A DNA stretch of 64,000 nt from Exophiala sp. HKRS030 (lineage: Eukaryota > Ascomycota > Eurotiomycetes > Chaetothyriales > Herpotrichiellaceae), in contig JAHWDD010000004.1 in NCBI GenBank assembly GCA_023897205.1, positions 4,340,001 to 4,404,000 on the forward strand, in the 5' to 3' direction. Positions 25,114 to 35,776 of the stretch are shown here, piece after piece (the stretch's first letter is position 1; the number at the start of each line of letters is the position of its first letter). The notes beneath the pieces are model-generated. The model saw nothing but the letters and a program-made list of their open reading frames with translations, made no database searches and was not told the origin of the DNA. The translations under genes and the position numbers were made by a program.

Positions 25114-27464
25114 TCAACCCATATTCTCTTTCTCCTCTGCCGTGCTTCCAGATTTGTCAAGCTTCATCGTGGTGTAGCTCTCATCATGAACTTGATAAGC
25201 TGTCCAAACACGAGAATTGTATGCTCGAAGGGTTTGAAATATCTTGTTGCAGCCCAAATCAGGCCTTGGACAAGCTCGTTCTGGCACACGGTCCTCGGAA
25301 TGCTCGTTCAAAAGGTGCTGTCTCCAGTTGCTGATATTCTGGAAGATCTCATCGCTGCTGCACTCCTCGCGTCTCGCACACAACCCATTCTTGACAAACT
25401 CGTGAGTATGCATGTGCTGTGCTAGCTGATGAGAACCTTGGAACGGCCCTTTGTCACACTTTCCTTGTTCTGCAAATTGACATTTGAACTTGTAACCTTG
25501 CTTTGTCTCATGCTCCCTGGCGGCAACTTGCTCTTCTTGTTGTGATGTAATGAGGCCCCCTTTCTTCAGACCCATATCAGCACAAATCTCTCTATGGTTT
25601 TCGTATTTTTGGCGCATGTAGAAGCTGGAATCGCAATTTGGGCACTTAAACATAAACCTCGTGGGATCATCTCGTGTGTTGCCCCACGAGACTTTGCCTT
25701 CCCAGTTCTCTGGTGATGGAGTGCGCCCACCCCTGACTGCTTGATTGAGAGTCACATTGTACCGGCTCATCAAGAGTACAAATTCGGTCGCATCAAGATC
25801 CAAGATTGACTGGTTCACTTGTGTCGGGTGTATGTCGTTCATCGCACTTAACTCTGCCACAACAGTGGTCTCATCACAAAGTGTGCCGAGAGTATCGTTC
25901 TCGAGTTCAGAGAAGAGGTCAAAGTCTGCATTGGCTGGAGTGGTTGGCAGACTAGGTTGGTTGGCAGTGGCCACTCTTTTTGAAGATCTTGTTTGAACTC
26001 CAGAAGATGGTCTTCGTTTCCTGCCGCTTGCTACCGGTTGAGATGAGTATAGCTCGGCAAAAGCAGCCCGGTCAGCAGTAACACCGCTCTGCACCTTGAC
26101 CCATTCATTGCGATGCTCTGTCTTAACGATCTTGGCAACTGCCTTTCTGGGTTTTTTCCAATCTTTGTACATAGGATCGTCTTCACCAGGGGCAGGGCTA
26201 AGAAAGAACGAGATTGGAGGTGAGTCATCCTCAAGAAGAGTTGCAGAGTTTTGCCGAATATAATCAAATACCATTGCTGACATTGCTGAATGGCTTGGCA
26301 TGGTGTAGCCAGAAGTAACCTGCAGCATAGTGCTATCAATCGCAGATACAGGGAGAGCGGGTTTGTGAACACTCAGTGCTTCGTCCTCATCCTCGTTGTA
26401 GGGCTTGTTGGCTTCGACATTGGTATGACCCATGGCTCGAGCGACTCCTTCAGTGGAAGGTCTGAGAATGTTGGTGGGAAGTCTTGACAGGTCTTTCGCA
26501 CTTCCACGGCGAACATCGTGCGCAAGGAGCTCTGGTAGATATCCAGCCAGGTCTCCCATTCTCTTGATTGTTTCCATTGCAATCGTCTTATTTGTCGGCC
26601 GATTCAGTGTTAAAACACCAGATAGCCCTGTGCCTTGAGAAGGGACTAGAGGATAGGAAGGGTGCTTCCAACGCAAGGTCCTATCGCCACGAGCGTTGGC
26701 CGCAGCGAGAATCTCGTCAAGTGTTGTGCCGTCCTGAAACAGCCCGTGTCGAAGGCCGTGAGCCACCAGTAAAAGAACCAAATCAATGGTGTTGAACTCG
26801 GTATTTTTCAAACACTCCACTCGGCGTGTTCGATTCTGGTTTGATTTTCTGCGTGGATGAGATTAATTAGCTTCAACAGAATTGAAAGTGTTGTAGAAGT
26901 CAAATCGTTGTAAATAACATACTTTTCAAACTTTGTGTACCGGAGAACGACGTTGGCAACGAGATTCGAGTTAATCTCTTCATCGCCCTTTAGCGATATC
27001 TGAATATCCTCAAACTTCAAGAAGAAGCCTTTCTTACTACACTCCGGGCCTGATGGGATACAGTCTCCTGCTCGACAGTCCACTGAGACCTTCATTGCAA
27101 TTGGCAAGGTCTTCATGAGTGTGAGATCAAAACTGCCAGTATCGATCTGAAAAGCGTCGTGGAACCAAGCAATCATCGACTTGAGTAGCACTTGGAACGT
27201 GGCGAACTGTTTTGGACGCCAGGGTCCATGTGTAAGCTGTCCTTGGTTCCCTCATTGATTGTACCAGTATGTGACATATAACTCAATATGTCCTTCGCAG
27301 GTCCGTCGAGGATATTTGAACTTAGGATGATTGCTGACATACCAGACGACATTGAGCATTACGCTCTTTGAAAGGGCATGCTTATGGTTTCCGTGCGCTG
27401 AGATCTGATGAAGAAGGGTGTCCACAAGGCAAAGATATATATATTTATTTATTTCCTCGCTCAT
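25114..27464 (-). pseudogene. DUF3435/tyrosine-recombinase-like protein with C2H2 fingers, frame interrupted
   Basis: The coding parts are 27464-26923 and 26848-25114, with a clear 74-nt intron (GTATGT..ACGCAG) between VVLRYTKFEK and KSNQNRTRRVE. Within the first part an in-frame TGA at 27254-27252 cuts an otherwise open reading frame (before it YVTYWYNQ, after it GNQGQLTHGPW). Either the copy is broken or a weak 39- or 69-nt intron starting GTCACA removes the stop. Seen: VLLLVAHGLRHGLFQDG; then a recombinase-like box with AHDVRRGSAKDL (H-x-x-R), ARAMGHTNVEANKPY (GH and a possible nucleophile Tyr); a basic linker; and C-terminal Cys/His fingers (CPNCDSSFYMRQKYENHREIC and three more). The composition resembles fungal DUF3435 (FluG-domain) proteins, the family of Starship captain recombinases. 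Function and activity are uncertain. Confidence 0.6.
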
Positions 27465-28540
27465 TCATGTCTAGGAATTTCTGTTCCTTGAGTTCTCCTG
27501 AACACTTCCTACCTTTTGTGCTACTATGAGCCGAGCGGCCGCCTTTTTATAGTGGATATTGCGAGGAGTGATGGACTAGAGAGAATGACAGTGATTGAAG
27601 CGTAGCTGTTTGGCCAAACGACGATTGAGATTCTTCAATAGATCTCACCGAAAGGTGCTACGGTGATGAATTTGAAACGTCCCTGAGTCACTTCCATCTT
27701 GCTAAGACCAGTTTCACCAAGTCACCCGAGTTGTTTAAGACAGTGAAGAGCGGAGCTACCTTCACCCCTTCGACTGACAGTCACCAGCAGACTACTGAGC
27801 CGAAAACGAGATCAGCTAGGCCACTGTCAGAAGAGATGAGAAAACGGCTGTTGGCTGGTAAATTATGTTTTACGTACCTCCAAACAAGAGGAGGTAAAGC
27901 ATAACGCTATCAATGCACAAACTGACGGAACAGTCAATGCTCAGTCAGTCAGGAAGGGATTCACAGATTAGGAAGCCTGGCTCACATGCTAGTATGCTCA
28001 AATTTTTGATACAAGTTTGCATCTTTACTTACTGACTGGAGAAGAAGGACCAGCAGATATTGGAATATTGAAACAATCGAACTAGTAATGATCTCCCTCG
28101 AACCAACCACTCTAAGACTTTCCTTTCGGATCCCGGGACGCATTCTAATAAGCCGATAGTGTCAGGACTCAGATAGTCGACAAACAACGGTCATGGCTTG
28201 AAAGAAGATCTCTGCGGCCATTGGTGTGAAGTTGAATACGCGCGTGGTCGGAAATGCCGGCGGATAATCCGAACATCAGCATTCACCCTCTGTCGTCTCT
28301 GCGAAACCAGAGACGCATGCCTGAAGAACCAACGGCCTCTTACCATCAAAGCTTATGTTAATGAGTTACGCGTATTGGCATCACAGACATTACAATTTTC
28401 GACCGAAAAATCGTCCGTCTCAACTTGGATGATTGCAGTAATTTTTTTAAATATAAACGCCAAAAGGCCCCATTCTGCATCGATACGTTTGCTGCCGGAT
28501 TTCACGACTTGTTGAGGAATCTTAAGCACAGCTATATACA
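27465..28540. other. Intergenic region between recombinase-like gene and catabolic cluster
   Basis: 1.08 kb. No gene seen. It contains a 12-bp perfect palindrome GTTTGGCCAAAC at 27608-27619 and the cluster promoter word CCGGCGGAT at 28257-28265. AT content rises just before 28540. If a mobile element ended nearby, its boundary would have to lie here, but I could not find matching ends. Confidence 0.45.
28257..28265 (+). promoter_or_regulatory. CCGGCGGAT motif upstream of the alpha/beta hydrolase
   Basis: This is the CCG-N-CGG word shared by cluster promoters, here about 280 bp before the hydrolase ATG. Zn2Cys6 proteins commonly recognise paired CGG triplets; binding by the cluster regulator is inferred. 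Confidence 0.4.
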
Positions 28541-29453
28541 ATGTCCAAACCTTCGATTCTTTTCTTCCCGGGCTCCTATTGTCTACTTTCCCTCTATCAA
28601 CCGCTCTTCGATGCGGTCACTAAAGCAGGGTATGAGATCAAGGGGATTCATCCACCGACAGTGGGACCGAGCAGTCGACAAGGTTATGCCTACGCGGCAC
28701 CTTCCATTTACGACGACGCAGCGGTACTCGCACAGGAGGTCGAAACGTTGGCCGATGAGGGCAAGGACGTGATAATCATCGGCCACTCTTACGGGGGAGT
28801 GCCCATGACCCAAGCCTCCAAAGGCCTGGGTAAAGAGGAGAGGAGGGCACTGAGTAAACCGGGAGGCATCGTTCGGCTTGGCTATATGAGCGCCATCGTC
28901 CCCGCCCACGGCCAGTCAGCTCGCGAAGCCATAAGTGTCGTCCCAGCAGAGCAACATCCGCCCATTGACGTGGATGTAAGCCCCCGGTCCCCCCTTTTCT
29001 TGTCCGGGGAATTTGCGGGCTCATTTTTCTCTTTTTCTGACTTTATTACTTGTCGGCTCGGAGGTTCTTTCGCTCATATTCTGACATACTTCGTAGGAAC
29101 ACGGCTGGATGATGATGGCGGACCCTGCCGGGACTGCTAGACTCATACTCCAGCATCTGCCACCTGACGAAGGGACGGCGATAGTCCGTGACTTTGCAAA
29201 GCACTCCTCCCGGAGCTTCCTCGACCCCGTGACACATGCGGGATACAGGGACATTCCTGTTTCGTATTTGCTCTGTGAGGAGGATCTTGTCGGGCCCCCC
29301 GAGTTGCAGAGATCCTGGATTGAGATGGTCGAGCACGAGAGCGGCCGAAAGGTCCATGTTACAGCTGTGCAGACGGGCCACATGCCGAATGTGACGGCGA
29401 AGGAGGAGACCGTCAATTGGATATTGAAATTGGCAAACATGGCAGATTCGTAG
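28541..29453 (+). CDS. Alpha/beta hydrolase (esterase type)
   Basis: Exons 28541-28975 and 29097-29453 give 263 residues. The first exon starts with SKPSILFFPGSYCLL, where FFPG is in the place of the oxyanion HG segment. The nucleophile elbow is GHSYGG with Ser near residue 83. The second exon holds PVSYLLCEEDLVGP, which carries the acid residue, and the late TGHMPNV with the catalytic His. The fold and size match AB hydrolase-1/methylesterase-like enzymes of the cytosol. It is the first gene of the putative aromatic catabolic cluster and converges on the P450, so it may release an aryl acid from an ester or amide. The exact substrate cannot be read from the sequence. Confidence 0.88.
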
Positions 29454-29753
29454 ATGTTGGATATGGTGATCAACCAACGTTCGTTCAAGCTAGCAGAGTC
29501 AAATATATATCTCAGTGGCTGTGCTCTGCTCTGATCTCTCACCGTTCTATATCTGCCTCAAAGAACTAAATTCTCCATGAACATTTGACAATCCATAGAG
29601 AAATGTCGACGCCAAAAGGTATGATCTATGCTTTCCTTCTGCCCTACCGGAGAGTTACATCAACAGGCAGTTTGAATTCAGGGAGAAAAGAGCGAGTCTT
29701 CGGGTAGAAAAACAGATATAAATCGGCCTCGAGTGAACAATTTCTATTTCACA

Positions 29754-31679
29754 TCATTGCTCAATGTGGCTTGTGGCCTCTACTGTCTGCGCAAACCATT
29801 GTCCAAGGCGTTCCCTGTCGCGCACCCGGAAGCCAATCTTGAAAGGCTTCGGCTCTATAGACAAGCCCGTCGGGTTGGCGTTGCACTCGAGAGGCCCCTT
29901 CAAGACCGGCCGCTGCATATGATCCTTGGCTGGCAAGACCTCGAGCGCAATGAACATCCGTATAAACGTGATGTACATCTCCCTGTACGCCAAGTGCGAG
30001 CCGGTACACATGCGCGAACCTGCTCCGAAGGCAAAATGTTGTGTCCCCGAGCCTTCGGCGAGATCCAGAAAGCGCTCTGGCATGAATTCTTCGGGCGACT
30101 GGAAGTGACCAGCGTCGTAATCAGCCGCCCACGCATTCTATGGGGACAATGTCAGTCGCTGAATCCATCGACGGACATAGAACATAAAGTGGAGAAAAAA
30201 TGTAAAACATCTTCTAGGGTTCACGTGCCAACCTACCATGAGAAATGTCGTCCCAGCAGGGATGGTTGCCCCCTGGTAGACAACATCTTTGATGCTAACT
30301 CGTGGCAGAGACATGGGTATGACCGTCCAGAAACGAAGGACCTCTTTGCAAAACGCCATCACGTAGGCACATTTCTCTTCCACGAGACACTTTCCCCAAG
30401 CGTCTCCGTCTGGGTAGGTGTTGTGGATTTCGTCGAGCAGTCTTCCCTGCAGTGAGGCTCCCTGAGGTCCTGACAGAATGGCAGTGCCAAGAAGCATACA
30501 GGCAGGGGTGGTATCCAGTCCTCCAGCAATCATCGTGACGCAGATTGATTTGATTTCAGCTACATTGAAATGCTCAATCAGCAAAATCCTTTCCGTATCC
30601 GACTTGTCTTCACCGGCTTGATGTGAACGCAATCAAACAAAGGATCAAGGAATATGAAGGCCTTACCATGATTGAGCTTGCATTCAGGGTCCTGAAGGAT
30701 GTTCCCAGTGATACAAGACACGTTAGAGCCACTGCCTATCTTCTCTTTCAATTTCTGCAACAGATATTCCAAATAAACATCTCGTCGATGCCTGAGGTCT
30801 GATGCTTGGTTCGACCTCGTAGAGAAGAATCTCAGCAACGGGACAAAGTCTTGCCAATTATTGCTGGTGCTTCTCAGGGTGCTGATACCACGTTCAACAG
30901 TGATGATCTCTCGCAACAGATCGTTGTCAACCGAGCCGCCAATACGGAATCCATAACCGAGAGTCAAGCTGAGGTTGAGTGCTAGTCGTTGAAACAGGGG
31001 ATAAGGGTCCAGGTCTACTTGACCGTCCCCTCCGTTGATTTGGTCCACAAGTTCTTTGATGCTGGCATAGGACTCGAGGTCGACAAAAGGCATGTAAGAA
31101 ACGACAGAAGGTCTGTTCAACGCAGTGGCAGCAGCCTTGCGACGCCTCTTACACGATTCATCCCATGGAGATGTGCCAATTGTGAATCCTTGCGATGAAG
31201 ACAGTACGTTGTGGAATGTGTGCAATGTGGGCCGGGAGATAAGGCTTGACTGGTTACTGACCCAGAGTTGCTTGACGGATTCGAAGCTGTTTGCAACCAC
31301 GAATCTCTGGTAAGAAGGATTGATTTGTTAGTTCTCTCGAATTTCCAGTCATGATGCGAGATTAATGGTGGCTCACTTTGTTTCCTAACCTGATCTGAAA
31401 TACCGGTCCATGCTTCTTGGACAATACTGCCAGCCGACGAGGCTGTTCGCTTCCCAGTTGAGAAAGGTTTCCCAGGATGGGAAATCCAGGTACGGAAGGC
31501 AGGTGTTTTATGTACGGCACATCTGTGGTGTCGAATATCAATATCAGCCCCAGCAAAATTACCACCAGAGCAATGATCACAATCATTGCAAATGAAACGT
31601 CCAAGAGCTCGATGAGTCTCCGTTCTCGGTGGAATTTTGCGCCTGCAAGCGGGACAAAATCTGCCATGCTGCTTCTCAT
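29754..31679 (-). CDS. Cytochrome P450, CYP504-like (phenylacetate hydroxylase type)
   Basis: Exons 31679-31377, 31306-30667, 30616-30237 and 30137-29754 give about 568 residues. It is a microsomal monooxygenase: an N-terminal anchor (FAMIVIIALVVILLGLILIF), proline region LPSVPGFPILGNL, I-helix AGGLDTTPA, K-helix KEVLRFW, and haem loop FAFGAGSRMCTGSHLA with the Cys near residue 483. FGAGSRMCxGSHLAxRE closely resembles CYP504 enzymes, which ring-hydroxylate phenylacetate or 3-hydroxyphenylacetate towards homogentisate. Neighbouring homogentisate dioxygenase and fumarylacetoacetase genes support that role. Two starts are possible (31679 or 31667). The exact substrate is inferred from family and context only. 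Confidence 0.85.
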
Positions 31680-32165
31680 TGTTGATGAACCAGAGTGCAA
31701 GCGGACTCAATACCCTCTCTCTACCGCCTTATGTTCTCGTGATTCAGGAATAGAAGTCTTTTTGAAGATTCTTGGCCTCACTTCTTAGCCAAGGACAACA
31801 GACTCGGTCAGTATGGGCGGAGTTTTGGAGCACAAAGTACCAGTTCGACTGCAATAGCTGACCATTACTACTCAAGTCTTGTCGGGACATCCGGCGGGAT
31901 CTTGCACGAGCTGAAAGCTCCGGCATCTTCATATCCTGATATGGATACGAGTAGTGAGCCTAGGCTCCTAGCCGGAACTCCAGTTGATCCTATCTCAATG
32001 TCCCGGACTTGGAAAAGGAATGGAGCGAAAATCTTCTCGTAACTCTTTCCCACAAGCGGATGTTTCAATCGCAAGACATGAAGCTCCGACTTTCAGCACA
32101 ATACTCGCACGTTACGGAACGCTTTTACCATTGTAAGCCAATTTTGTCTAGGTTGTGATACCGTT
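31680..32165. promoter_or_regulatory. P450 promoter region
   Basis: 486 bp upstream of the P450 and beyond the stop of fumarylacetoacetase. It holds CCGGCGGGAT at 31891-31900, one of the shared cluster words. Confidence 0.5.
31891..31897 (+). promoter_or_regulatory. CCGGCGG motif upstream of the P450
   Basis: CCG-N-CGG word in the context ATCCGGCGGGAT, about 210 bp before the P450 start. Role in regulation is inferred from its recurrence in the cluster. Confidence 0.4.
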
Positions 32166-33525
32166 CTATATCCATGACGGTTTGATCGATGGCAAGATCG
32201 TTCCTGAGCACTCGCCAAAGCCTACCATGTTTGAATCTTCGTCTCCACACCATCCTCGAATAACAATAGTATCTCCGTCCTCCAGGAAAGTTCGGCGTAT
32301 TGTAGTGGATAGATCGAAACTCTTCTTCCCTCCATTGGATGCTTCGAGGAAAGAGCCTAAACTGCCAGGTTTTATACCACTGATGGTTCCAGACCCTATC
32401 AGGTCACCGACTTCCAACGGGCAGCCGCCCACCGTGTGGTGAGCGAGCATTTGCGCAAAAGAGAAAACGAGATTGCGGGCATTGGTGCGTGACAGGATTG
32501 CAGACTCGCCGTTAGGTGCTTTGATGGCTTCTATCAGCATCTCGAGTGTATCAATCTAATTGCGGGACCAACTTACCTCTGAGCTCGACTTCCAGATTGA
32601 TGTCGTAGACATTCTCTTCGCGGTTCTCCTGCAGATAAGGATGTAACTTGGTCTCGTTTGGCATTGCCAGAGCTCGGAAAGGCTCCAGGGCATCCTTCAA
32701 AATGACCCACGGACTGATGGTCGACGCGAATGTTTTTGCATTAAAAGGGCCCAAAGGAACCGCCTCCCATTGTTGTATGTCCCGAGCTGACCAATCATTT
32801 AAGCAAACAAAGCCAAAGATGTACTTCTCTGCCTCATTGACATCAATTGGTTCGCCTAGGTCATTGCCTTTGCACAGTAATGCCCCCAGCTCAAGCTCAA
32901 TGTCCAATCGTCGGCATGGGCCAAAGCTGGACTGGGTGTCGGATGGGCTCTGCAAGAATTGGCCTTGAGGCCGGCGTACACTGGTGCCCGAAACGACCAC
33001 CGACGACGCTCGTGAGTTGTAAGCCACAGGAAGATGCAAGTAGTTGGGTTGCAAGGCTTTGGCAGGATCCCTGAAGATACAACCACAATTGTACGCGTGG
33101 TTTTTCCCGGCAAAGAAATCAGTGTAGCCTCCAATCTTCATGGGCAAATGCATCTTGACCTGGTCCTTGTGGAAGACACAGGCCCGCTGAGCTTCGACGT
33201 TACATTTCAGCAAGGCAGAAAAGGACGTTTCTTCCGAGAAGACATTCTGCAGATACCGGCGGACTTTGCCATGGACACTTTGGCCCAAAGCGGCGAAGTC
33301 ATTAAGAGCAGGTCTTGAAAAGGTCGCAACTTGGCTGGGAGTGAAGCCTTCGAGTCCAGTGAAGCCCTGACGATGCGCGAACTCGTGTAAATCCAGAACA
33401 TGGTTGCCTAGAGCAACTGCTACATGTCTTTCATCAGATCTGGGGGTCGTAATGATCCCAAATGGTATGTTGGCCAGCGAAAAGTGCGACCCTTTGGGAA
33501 TATCCAACCAACTCCTCGCTCGCAT
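32166..33525 (-). CDS. fahA: Fumarylacetoacetase
   Basis: Exons 33525-32577 and 32530-32166 give 437 residues; the 46-nt intron (GTAAGT..TGATAG) joins VELR to EAIKAPNG. The enzyme hydrolyses fumarylacetoacetate to fumarate and acetoacetate, the last step of the homogentisate pathway in the cytosol. Seen: RSWLDIPKGSHFSLANIPFGI, HLPMKIGGYTDFFAGKNHA with metal and catalytic residues, LDIELELG, FVCLNDWSARDIQ, and VGDLIGSGTISG, in the order of eukaryotic FAH (about 420-430 residues). It shares a 387-bp divergent promoter with homogentisate dioxygenase. It may be a pathway paralogue rather than the housekeeping tyrosine-degradation copy; symbol by homology. Confidence 0.93.
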
Positions 33526-33912
33526 CTTTACTGGAACGATGTTTAGAAAACACTTGACTGAAGGGTCTGCATAATTTCTTTTGGTGCCTTTTCATGATTT
33601 ATCGCCTGGCTGTTACCGCTGTCCACGTCCACAAGGCTTTGACAACCGTGAAATAACTGTACGGGTTTTCCGGCGGATGTCGTCCTTCATCCCTGTCACC
33701 ACGGAAATGCTTCCGTAGTGCTGAGCAAGCCATGATCCATGTCCGCTTTGAAGCCCCTCATGCCATTGTAAATAACGAACAAGTAGATGTCGAACAGCAG
33801 ATCTGCCGGGTGACAAGGGGTTTTTCTACGAGTTCGAGCAAAGAAATTAAAGTACGGAGCAACCTTGTGCTGTGAATATATCTGAGCGTCGCGGTTTACA
33901 GGGTTAACCAAG
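33526..33912. promoter_or_regulatory. Bidirectional promoter of fumarylacetoacetase and homogentisate dioxygenase
   Basis: 387 bp between divergent starts of two consecutive pathway steps, an arrangement that favours co-expression. It contains TCCGGCGGA (a TCCG-N-CGGA inverted repeat) at 33669-33677. Confidence 0.6.
33670..33678 (+). promoter_or_regulatory. CCGGCGGAT motif in the FAH/HGD promoter
   Basis: Identical in nine bases to the copy upstream of the alpha/beta hydrolase at 28257. It lies 145 bp from the FAH start and 235 bp from the HGD start. Candidate Zn2Cys6 site, inferred. Confidence 0.45.
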
Positions 33913-35313
33913 ATGCCCTACACGACGTTTGAAATTCCGGAGAAATATACGTACCAGACGGGGTTCTTGTCTAATCTGGAGTAAGTGGTTTTGAGATATT
34001 GATATGCCGACCCTAATTCTGCGGCTAGAACGGAGGCCATCCCGGGGGCGTTACCTGTAGGCCAGAACTCACCTCAGAAATGTCCCTACGGCCTGTATGC
34101 AGAGAAGATCTCAGGCACTGCATTCACAGCGCCTCGATGGGAAAACCAGCAGACATGGGTGTACCGCATCATCCCCTCGGCCTCTCACGCGACATTCGCG
34201 CCCGTGGTGTCTACCGATAATGGTCTTGAGACAAAGTTGAATTACGTTCCTGACCAACTTCGGTGGGATCCCTTTGATCTCAACATCGATGTGGACTGGA
34301 TTCACGGTCTGAACATGGTGGCCGGAGCCGGGGATCCTGCCCTGAAGAACGGCGTCGCATATTACATCTATGGTGCCACGCGATCGATGGCTGACAACAC
34401 GGCTTATTATGATGCAGATGGCGACATGCTGATCGTGCCGCAAGAAGGTACGCTTGATATACAGACCGAGATGGGTCGACTACTGGTCCGACCAAACGAA
34501 ATATGCGTCTTGCCTCGCGGCATAAGATACCGTGTGGATCTTGTGGATGAGCACCCGATCAGGGGATATGCTCTAGAGATCTATAACGGGCACTTTCAGC
34601 TTCCCGAGCTGGGACCCATAGGATCAAATTGTTTGGCCAACGCACGAGATTTCCAAATTCCCGTCGCGGCATACAGCCGCGACACCAAGTCAAACTGGCT
34701 GGTGTACAATAAATTTCGAGGCCAGCTCTTTCAGGCCAGCCAAACCCATACGCCATTCGACGTGGTCGCTTGGGAGGGAAGATACTACCCTTACAAGTAT
34801 GACCTAGGTCGGTTCAACACAATCGGCACCATCTCGTATGACCACCCAGACCCGTCCTTGAACACGGTACTCACCGCCACCACAAACGCACATCCCGGCA
34901 CAGCCATTGCGGACTTTGTCATTTTTCCGCCACGTTGGCTGGTCGCCGAAGATACATTCCGACCTCCGTCGTACCATCGAAACTGCATGAGCGAGTTCAT
35001 GGGGCTTATACAAGGTTCTTATATCGCCAAGGAGGGTGGGAAAGGAGGCTTCCAAGCAGCCGGGGCCAGCCTACACAATTGCATGAGCAGCCATGGTCCG
35101 GACAGGGCAGCTTTTGACAAAGCCTCTAACGAAGAGCTCGCACCTGTCAAAGTTGGACTAGGAAGCATGGCTTTCATGTTTGAGAGTTGTTACATGGTAG
35201 GGATCACAGACTGGGGCTTGACCAAGTGCGCGAAGCGGCAGCCAGGCTATTCCGAGGAGAGCTGGGGAGCATTGCAGGATCAATTTTGTCCGCCGCCTGA
35301 GCACAACTCATAG
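33913..35313 (+). CDS. hmgA: Homogentisate 1,2-dioxygenase
   Basis: Exons 33913-33980 and 34029-35313 give 450 residues, the family length; the 48-nt intron splits the codon in SNLETEA. This non-haem iron enzyme opens the ring of homogentisate to maleylacetoacetate. Seen: [30 protein letters not shown], the cupin stretch [39 protein letters not shown], and the iron-site segment [17 protein letters not shown] followed by [19 protein letters not shown] residues (here [15 protein letters not shown]). All expected His/Glu ligands appear present. The divergent FAH partner and CYP504-like P450 place it in a dedicated catabolic cluster, possibly a second copy beside the tyrosine pathway gene elsewhere. 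Confidence 0.95.
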
Positions 35314-35776
35314 AGAGTGTGACTGAGTTACTTGTAGCAAGAAAGACTTGTCCGAGTAGATGACAACGAGCTCCGTAACCTACTGTATACTGCACTCCGC
35401 CGTGGAAGATGGAAGACGGAGGCTGTGTGGGGCACAGGCGAAAATCAGCATTTCCGCCCGAGAACCCTTAAAGCTGTCATTTGTTATCAATTTATAATTG
35501 TCTGGGCTGTTTGGGGGGGCGATCTAAGCATTCAGGATCTCACTCTAGGGGCCCGTATTCAGCTACCTTAGCTCTAGAAACTGTACATAGGCACCAAATT
35601 CGCTGCCTGTTTCTCCTCCCTTTCCTCATTTTCCCCCAACATGCCTGCCTCGACTCGACTGTAATGATTCTTCCGACTCCTCTGGTGACCAACTGTTGTC
35701 CATTTGAATACCTTTAGCGCGTGACAAATAACAATTCAGTCACGAAGCATCGGTTCACGACGGAATCCATCGAAGA
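35314..35776. promoter_or_regulatory. Upstream region of the cluster regulator
   Basis: 463 bp between the dioxygenase stop and the Zn2Cys6 gene start. It contains only a partial match (CGGCGGAG on the minus strand, about 35397-35404) to the cluster word, so autoregulation is not supported. Confidence 0.4.

Noticed and set aside
34111..34443. Minus-strand frame opposite homogentisate dioxygenase
   Set aside because: Antisense shadow inside a conserved enzyme.
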